Source: Pirellula staleyi DSM 6068
GTDB taxonomy: Bacteria > Planctomycetota > Planctomycetia > Pirellulales > Pirellulaceae
Assembly: GCF_000025185.1 (NCBI RefSeq)
Contig: NC_013720.1
Location: 4,030,001-4,094,000, forward strand
Direction of reading: 5' to 3'
DNA: 64,000 nucleotides
Part shown: positions 59,949 through 64,000 of the stretch, piece after piece
How the letters are laid out: each line of letters opens with the position of its first letter
Numbering within the stretch: the first letter of the stretch is position 1
Made by a program: the position numbers and the translations under genes
Notes under the pieces: generated by a model
What the model was told of the DNA's origin: nothing
The model's database searches: none
The model's input: only the letters and a program-made list of their open reading frames with translations

Positions 59949-61661
59949 ATGGCGACCCTTTTCGTCATGCAAGGCCGCGATCGCGGCAAACGCTTCGAAC
60001 TAGGGGATCTTCCGCTCTCGATGGGGCGCGAAAGTGGCAACCGCGCGCAGCTGCAAGATAATGAAGTTTCGCGGCGGCATGCCGAAGTTCGAAAGGTCGA
60101 TGGAGGCTTCGTGCTGTTCGACCTGGGCAGCAGCAATGGCACGTTTGTGAATGCTCAGCAAGTGAGCGAGCACAAACTGAGCACCGGCGATCGATTGCAG
60201 CTGGGACGCACCATGATGGTGTTTAGCGACGACGATTCCGGTTCGCTGAACTCGCTGGTGCACGAGGTGAATATCGTCACGCACACCGCCGACGATGGTG
60301 GCTCGCGAATCGTCCGTTCGGTTCGACCCGATGAAGCCGCTGGCGATTTATCGGCAGGCGGAAGTGCCGAAAGTCCGTGGCTTGCACGAGCACGATCGAA
60401 TTTGCAAATCATGTACCGCACAGCACTTGCGGTGAGTCATACGCTCGACATCGATCAGCTGCTGCAGCGCATTTTGGAGATGATTTTCGAGTGGGTCGAA
60501 GCCGATCGCGGCTGCGTGATGATGATCGACCACGAGACTGGCGAGCTCACGCCGATTGCCAGTCGAAACCGGCGGGGAGTGAAAGTCGACGAGCGATTGG
60601 CGATCAGCCGCACGATTCTCGACTTTGTGATGGACCATAAAGAGGGTGTACTCACGAGCGATGCCCGCGACGACAGCCGCTGGGATGCGACCGATGGGAG
60701 TATTGTGACGCTCGGTGTTCGCGAGGCGATTTGCGTTCCGCTGCAGGGGCGCTATGGAATTGTCGGCGTCATCTACATCGATACCTACACCCCTCCCGGC
60801 AAGAGTCTCGAGCGGCGCATCGGAAATCGCTTCTCCGAGGAGCATCTGAAGCTGATGGTGGCGATCGGTCATCAGGCGGCTTTAGCGGTCGAAGATACGT
60901 CGTACTATTCCGCGATGGTGCAGGCCGAACGCTTGGCGGCGATGGGGCAAACCATTGCCACGCTGTCGCACCACATCAAGAACATTCTGCAGGGCATTCG
61001 AGGAGGGAGCTTCCTGATTGAAGAGGGGCTCCGCGTGACCGATAACGATGTGGTCCGCAAAGGTTGGCGGATCGTCGAAAAGAACCAGGAACGGATCTCG
61101 AACCTGGTGATGGACATGCTGACGTTCAGCAAGCAGCGCGAGCCCGATCCGGTGGCTGCTGATATGAACGAGTGCGTGTCGGACGTCGTCGAGTTGATGC
61201 AGACCCGAGCACACGAAGCTGAAGTCGAACTGCTGTTCCATCCGTTCGAGGGGCTTCCGCTGCTGATGGCCGATCCCGATCTGCTCCACCGGGCCATTTT
61301 GAACGTGGTGACCAACGCCATCGATGCCTGCGAAAAACAGCCGGGGGGAAAAGTGGAAGTGTCGGTCACCTATCTCCCCAGCGAAAAGCTGCTGCGCATT
61401 GCAGTGGCTGATAACGGTGAGGGGATTCAGCCCGACGATATCAAGAAGATCTTCTCGGTCTTCGAGTCACGCAAAGGTGCTCGTGGGACAGGTCTCGGGC
61501 TTCCGGTGAGCCAGAAGATTCTGCGCGAGCATGGTGGCGATGTGCGGGTCGAAAGCACCGTCGGGGCAGGGAGCACTTTCTATCTCGAGATCCCGGCCCA
61601 TTTGCCCGATGCCTCGAAAACGAGCAACACCCTGTTCTCACCGCCAGAAATGCCGCAGTAG
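59949..61661 (+). CDS. Sensor histidine kinase with FHA and GAF domains
   Basis: Domain order: FHA (residues ~1-95; LPLSMGRESGNRAQLQDNEVSRRHAEV and SSNGTFVN are the phosphothreonine-reading loops), GAF (~165-310; ILEMIFEWVEADRGCVMMI), a histidine box LSHHIKNILQGIRGG (~345), and an HATPase domain (VTNAIDACEKQPGG as the N-box, DNGEGIQ, RKGARGTGLGLPVSQ). The start ATG 59949 has AGGAAC upstream; the frame is open to 59796. There are no membrane helices, so it is a cytoplasmic sensor. No response regulator is adjacent. Confidence 0.87.
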   Translation: MATLFVMQGRDRGKRFELGDLPLSMGRESGNRAQLQDNEVSRRHAEVRKVDGGFVLFDLGSSNGTFVNAQQVSEHKLSTGDRLQLGRTMMVFSDDDSGSLNSLVHEVNIVTHTADDGGSRIVRSVRPDEAAGDLSAGGSAESPWLARARSNLQIMYRTALAVSHTLDIDQLLQRILEMIFEWVEADRGCVMMIDHETGELTPIASRNRRGVKVDERLAISRTILDFVMDHKEGVLTSDARDDSRWDATDGSIVTLGVREAICVPLQGRYGIVGVIYIDTYTPPGKSLERRIGNRFSEEHLKLMVAIGHQAALAVEDTSYYSAMVQAERLAAMGQTIATLSHHIKNILQGIRGGSFLIEEGLRVTDNDVVRKGWRIVEKNQERISNLVMDMLTFSKQREPDPVAADMNECVSDVVELMQTRAHEAEVELLFHPFEGLPLLMADPDLLHRAILNVVTNAIDACEKQPGGKVEVSVTYLPSEKLLRIAVADNGEGIQPDDIKKIFSVFESRKGARGTGLGLPVSQKILREHGGDVRVESTVGAGSTFYLEIPAHLPDASKTSNTLFSPPEMPQ

Positions 61662-61944
61662 GGCGATCGACTCGACCTATTCTCGCCCGTCTACCTAGAC
61701 TGCCGATTTCTGGTCTCTTCAGTGGTCTGCGAGGCGGTAAAACCCGCACCATCGACCCATCAAACCGCATTGATTAGCGGTGCCTATGCGGCCACAAACG
61801 GTGAGTAAACCGTTATTAGTGCGGGAGATGCTAGCAATGTGCTGCGCCTGTGGGCGGTTAGCCGTCGCGCATGCTTCGTTTTTGAGCAAGAAAACCGATC
61901 ACTGGCGACATCCGATTGCACACTCGTTGGCGCTCAGAAACTTT

Positions 61945-61971
61945 TTGAACTTTTCAAAATGAGCGTAAATT
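61945..61971 (+). promoter_or_regulatory. Promoter candidate upstream of the hairpin array
   Basis: TTGAAC (61945-61950) and TAAATT (61966-61971), 15 bases apart, lie in the only AT-rich island of the 1.4-kb gap. A spacer of 17 would use AATTAT instead. It could start transcription of the hairpin region. Confidence 0.35.
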
Positions 61972-62067
61972 ATTGTTTTTCAATGGATTACAGCATCTTC
62001 CAGGAAAGATTTCGGTTCCCTCTCGCAGGCTTTGGCACACCGAGTGCATTTCTCCTTTACCACAGAG

Positions 62068-62163
62068 CTGGAGTCCAGTAGGAGCAAGATGCTCCTCCGC
62101 GATCGGCTGAATGATTCAGCCACCGGCCCGATTGCTCACCATCGACGGTGTAATCCTGGTGAG
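62068..62163 (+). other. Cluster of small hairpins before the repeat array
   Basis: CTGGAGTCCAG (62068-62078) is an imperfect palindrome. AGGAGCA (62080-62086) pairs with TGCTCCT (62090-62096). GGCTGA (62105-62110) pairs with TCAGCC (62116-62121), loop ATGAT. CTCACCA (62135-62141) pairs with TGGTGAG (62157-62163). The density suggests a structured transcript. Confidence 0.45.
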
Positions 62164-62236
62164 GCAGCCTGCTGACCGAGGCGTGATGAGGTCAAGCTCC
62201 TGCCAACAAACCGCTGGGTTGCCCGCGACATCGACC

Positions 62237-62300
62237 GTTGCAGTCCGGGACAGGAATGAAGGGGAGGGAGAGGCCTCTTTGTTTTTGTCCCGGACGCAGC
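62237..62300 (+). ncRNA. Covarying hairpin repeat, copy 1
   Basis: GTCCGGGACA (62243-62252) pairs perfectly with TGTCCCGGAC (62286-62295). Inside, GGAA/TTTT (62253-62256/62282-62285) extends the helix with wobbles. Outside, GTTGC (62237-62241) pairs with GCAGC (62296-62300). The apex is GGGGAGGGAGAGGCC (62261-62275). Confidence 0.65.
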
Positions 62301-62449
62301 CGGACGACCAAAGACGAGCGAATGATTCGCAGCCGCCTAGGTCACCGATGACAACCGTGAGCTCCGAACACTTAGCTTCAGACAAACAGATGTTGGAACG
62401 TTGCCTGCTGAGCTAATCGCGGCGAGTTCAAACAACCGATCGTAATCGC

Positions 62450-62518
62450 CCGTTGCAGCCTGGGACGTGAATTTAGGGGAGGGAGAGGCCTCTGGATTTA
62501 TGTCCCAGGCGCTTACGG
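62450..62518 (+). ncRNA. Covarying hairpin repeat, copy 2
   Basis: GCCTGGGACGT (62458-62468) pairs with ATGTCCCAGGC (62500-62510), one G-U wobble. GAATTT/GGATTT extends it. CCGT (62450-62453) and ACGG (62515-62518) can close it outside. The apex GGGGAGGGAGAGGCC is at 62476-62490. Confidence 0.65.
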
Positions 62519-62561
62519 GGGCGAATCAAAAGGGTTTCGACCCCCCAAAGGTTTCGGAACC
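62517..62561 (+). other. Hairpins between copies 2 and 3 (left part)
   Basis: GGGGGCGAA (62517-62525) pairs with TTCG-A-CCCCC (62536-62545), with a bulged A. GGTT-TCGG-AACC (62550-62561) is a tetraloop hairpin. Confidence 0.4.
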
Positions 62562-62567
62562 GAACTT

Positions 62568-62640
62568 GGATGAAGACTGGCTCGAGGATGCGGGCGTTGC
62601 CATAACGTTTACGGTTTCCTCGCTGGTTCTTCTTACATCC
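62568..62640 (+). other. Long-range branched stem between copies 2 and 3
   Basis: GGATGAAGA (62568-62576) pairs with TCTT-A-CATCC (62631-62640). Within it CGAGGA (62583-62588) pairs with TCCTCG (62617-62622), and CGTT/AACG (62595-62598/62604-62607) forms the tip. Confidence 0.4.
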
Positions 62641-62667
62641 GAGTGACGATGATGGAACCTGGATCAC

Positions 62668-62686
62668 CGACCTGCCCAGCAGGTCG
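62668..62686 (+). other. Perfect 8-bp hairpin before copy 3
   Basis: CGACCTGC (62668-62675) pairs with GCAGGTCG (62679-62686), loop CCA. Confidence 0.45.
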
Positions 62687-62717
62687 ACTGATTCCGACAA
62701 AACATGTTTGCTATCGC

Positions 62718-62785
62718 CCGTTGCTGCTCGGAGCATGAATTCTGGGGAGGGAGAGGCCCTTGGATTGATGCTCCGAGCTCGACGG
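62718..62785 (+). ncRNA. Covarying hairpin repeat, copy 3
   Basis: GCTCGGAGCAT (62726-62736) pairs perfectly with ATGCTCCGAGC (62768-62778). AATTC/GGATT extends it. Outside, CCGTTG (62718-62723) pairs with CGACGG (62780-62785) with one G-U. The apex GGGGAGGGAGAGGCC is at 62744-62758. Confidence 0.65.
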
Positions 62786-62826
62786 CGGGTGACTCGAAAA
62801 TAAAACCGACAGGTTGCCGACCAAAC

Positions 62827-62880
62827 GCTTTAAAGCCTTGGTCTATCGGAGGGAGAGGCCGGTAGATCGAGGCTTTAAGC
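62827..62880 (+). ncRNA. Covarying hairpin repeat, copy 4 (compact form)
   Basis: A ~20-bp stem runs from GCTT (62827-62830) paired with AAGC (62877-62880), through AAAGCC/GGCTTT, to CTATC/GGTAG at the tip (62843-62847/62861-62865), with one bulged T and three G-U pairs. The loop GGAGGGAGAGGCC (62848-62860) lacks the first two Gs of the other copies. It is followed by ATTTCTT, not a clean terminator. Confidence 0.65.
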
Positions 62881-63055
62881 ATTTCTTGCCCGAGCTGTTG
62901 TCGCTCAGCATCCCAGCAGCCCTGTGCGCCTCATGAGTACCTCGCGGGCAGCTTTCCAGTTTCAGCTGCGAGGTCATCGCGAACTCCGCCGAGCATCTGG
63001 TGTCATGCAGGGAGAATATCTCCACTTGATCCACGACCTCTGCTAGCTCTCCGCC

Positions 63056-63706
63056 ATGATTCCGCGCGTCAAGATCTGCTGCATTTCGAGCTCCTGGGAA
63101 CTCGCCACCGCAGTGGCCCATGGAGCCTCCGCCGTCGGGCTCGTGTCGGCTATGCCGAGTGGTCCAGGGGTGATCGACGAACCCCTCATTGCCCAGTTGG
63201 CCCGCGAAACGCCTCCCGGCGTGGCGTCGTTTCTGCTCACCAGCCTGCAATCGGCCTCGGCGATCGTCGACCAGCATCAGCGGACTCGAACTAGCACTGT
63301 ACAAATCTGCGATGCAGTTCCCATCGCCGACTACGCTTCTCTGCGGGCCGGTATGCCGGGAGCCAAGCTCGTGCAGGTGATCCACGTGGAAGGAGAGGCC
63401 GCGCTCGACGAAGCGCTGCAAGTGGCCCCTCACGTCGACGCCATTTTGCTCGATAGTGGCCGGCCTAATCAGTCGACCAAAGAGCTCGGTGGCACGGGAC
63501 GTGTGCACGACTGGCGTGTGAGCCAAAAAATTCGTGAGCAGGTGGGAGTTCCGATCTACTTAGCGGGTGGTTTGCACCCCAACAACGTGCGTCGAGCGAT
63601 CGACGAAGTGGGACCGTTCGGCCTCGATTTGTGCAGCAGTGTACGGACCGAAGGCGTCCTTGACCCGCGAAAGCTCGAAGCGTTCTTTCGTGCTGTTCGG
63701 GCCTAG
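63056..63706 (+). CDS. Divergent phosphoribosylanthranilate isomerase-like protein
   Basis: The 216-residue barrel resembles TrpF, which isomerises phosphoribosylanthranilate in tryptophan synthesis. The start RVKICCISSSWE matches the KICG block with the catalytic Cys, AILLDSG holds the catalytic Asp, GGTGRVHDW is a phosphate-binding block, and VPIYLAGGLHPNNVRRAI closes the barrel. The usual GFxFxxxSPR segment after the first strand is missing (here GLVSAMPSGPGVI), so it may be a paralogue with another substrate. There is no clear ribosome-binding site. It lies 175 bases after the hairpin array. Confidence 0.78.
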   Translation: MIPRVKICCISSSWELATAVAHGASAVGLVSAMPSGPGVIDEPLIAQLARETPPGVASFLLTSLQSASAIVDQHQRTRTSTVQICDAVPIADYASLRAGMPGAKLVQVIHVEGEAALDEALQVAPHVDAILLDSGRPNQSTKELGGTGRVHDWRVSQKIREQVGVPIYLAGGLHPNNVRRAIDEVGPFGLDLCSSVRTEGVLDPRKLEAFFRAVRA

Positions 63707-63862
63707 ACTTACAAAAAATTCTGCTCGTCGAATTGCCGCGCATCGCCGTTTCATAATTGCGTTGGCTACAAGGCTCGTCGATAATAGATAGGCTACTAGC
63801 TGCGCTTCGATCGCGCGGCGATTGGACCCGTCGATTCCTCCCATCGATTGAGCAACCACGTT

Positions 63863-64000
63863 ATGACGAGTTTCGTCGAAAAGCTTCGCTGGAAGTTCCT
63901 CGCGCTACTGCTTGCCGCAGGATCGCTTGTCAAGGCTAACGCTGCTGACGAGCCGATCAACTTCCATACCCAGGTGGTGCCGATTCTGCAGTCGACCTGC
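63863..64000 (+). CDS. Start of a secreted protein, probably planctomycete cytochrome c type (truncated by window end)
   Basis: ATG 63863 opens a frame through the right edge. The first ~28 residues are a signal peptide (KLRWKFLALLLAAGSLVKANA). The mature start DEPINFHTQVVPILQSTC resembles the opening of planctomycete-specific cytochrome c domains, in which the Cys begins a C-x2-C-H haem motif beyond the edge. The rest is outside the window, so the family is a guess from a short stretch. Confidence 0.6.
   Translation, partial: MTSFVEKLRWKFLALLLAAGSLVKANAADEPINFHTQVVPILQSTC

Larger units (their letters stand above)
61662..63055. other. 1.4-kb gene-free region rich in hairpins
   Basis: No supported coding sequence. 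Minus-strand ORFs here are short and have no family-like composition. The content is a promoter-like AT-rich spot (~61945-61971), small hairpins (62068-62163), four covarying stem-loops (62237-62880) and further hairpins between them, listed separately. The downstream neighbour is the TrpF-like gene. Confidence 0.6.

Noticed and set aside
62237-62880. Integron attC sites
   Set aside because: attC needs an AAC-type core at the left and a GTT-type core at the right of the palindrome. Here GTTGC is on the left, the stems have no such cores, and there is no integrase.
62237-62880. CRISPR array
   Set aside because: The repeats are hairpins with unlike stems and irregular spacing (215, 268 and 101 bases), not identical direct repeats with uniform spacers, and no cas genes are present.
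62116-62882. Minus-strand ORFs across the hairpin array (62116-62385, 62473-62736, 62664-62882)
   Set aside because: They have no ribosome-binding sites and no protein-like composition, and the conserved feature is stem pairing, not codons. The wobble pattern favours a plus-strand RNA.

Overview
The window reads as chromosomal DNA of a planctomycete, most likely from the Pirellula/Blastopirellula/Rhodopirellula group. This is inferred from three things: the dense, GC-rich coding with many GTG/TTG starts; the protein opening at the right edge, which looks like the start of a planctomycete-type cytochrome c protein; and a bacterial microcompartment shell gene. I see no insertion sequences, prophage, CRISPR array, tRNA or rRNA.

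Layout. 1-1465: 3' part of an HrpB helicase gene. 1.9-9.2 kb: a minus-strand housekeeping run, in transcription order aroF, tpiA, secG, yicC, gmk, rpoZ, coaC, holA and a small putative secreted protein. 9.4-12.3 kb: proC, a small Cys-rich protein, moaC and a polyprenyl diphosphate synthase. 12.4-18.7 kb: a minus-strand set made of an XRE-cupin regulator, an FAD/GcvT oxidase, phnW and a membrane TPR protein. 19-21.2 kb: methionine-salvage genes mtnB, mtnD and mtnC behind a structured leader. 21.8-23.1 kb: an unknown secreted or anchored protein.

23.5-33.8 kb: the membrane arm of complex I (nuoH, J, K, L, M, N), with unusual low-complexity, His-rich or soluble insertions. 33.9-43.5 kb: a small helical protein, tatD, trxB, dedA, an MFS transporter, asnS, a secreted rhodanese, and a citrate/methylcitrate synthase-methylisocitrate lyase pair. 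43.8-49.8 kb: a polytopic membrane protein, a Nudix hydrolase, argC, argJ and a TerC protein. 49.8-56.4 kb, minus strand: a sugar isomerase-like protein, a zinc alcohol dehydrogenase, a Gfo/Idh/MocA oxidoreductase, a CPBP protease, pgsA and rimO. 56.9-61.7 kb: an orphan two-domain BMC shell protein, a Tat-exported BSP-type peptidase, a PhyH dioxygenase pair and an FHA-GAF histidine kinase. 63.06-63.7 kb: a divergent TrpF-like protein. 63.86 kb to the edge: start of a secreted protein.

The most unusual stretch is the 1.4-kb gap at 61662-63055. It has no credible ORF but holds four hairpins whose stems differ completely in sequence while staying paired, all capped by the same purine-rich motif (GGAGGGAGAGGCC). 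The imperfect pairs are overwhelmingly G-U wobbles when read on the plus strand, so I interpret it as a repeated structured RNA transcribed rightwards. I do not recognise it as a known family. Secondary points of interest are the candidate leader RNA before mtnB, the orphan tandem BMC protein, and the His-rich loops of NuoL.
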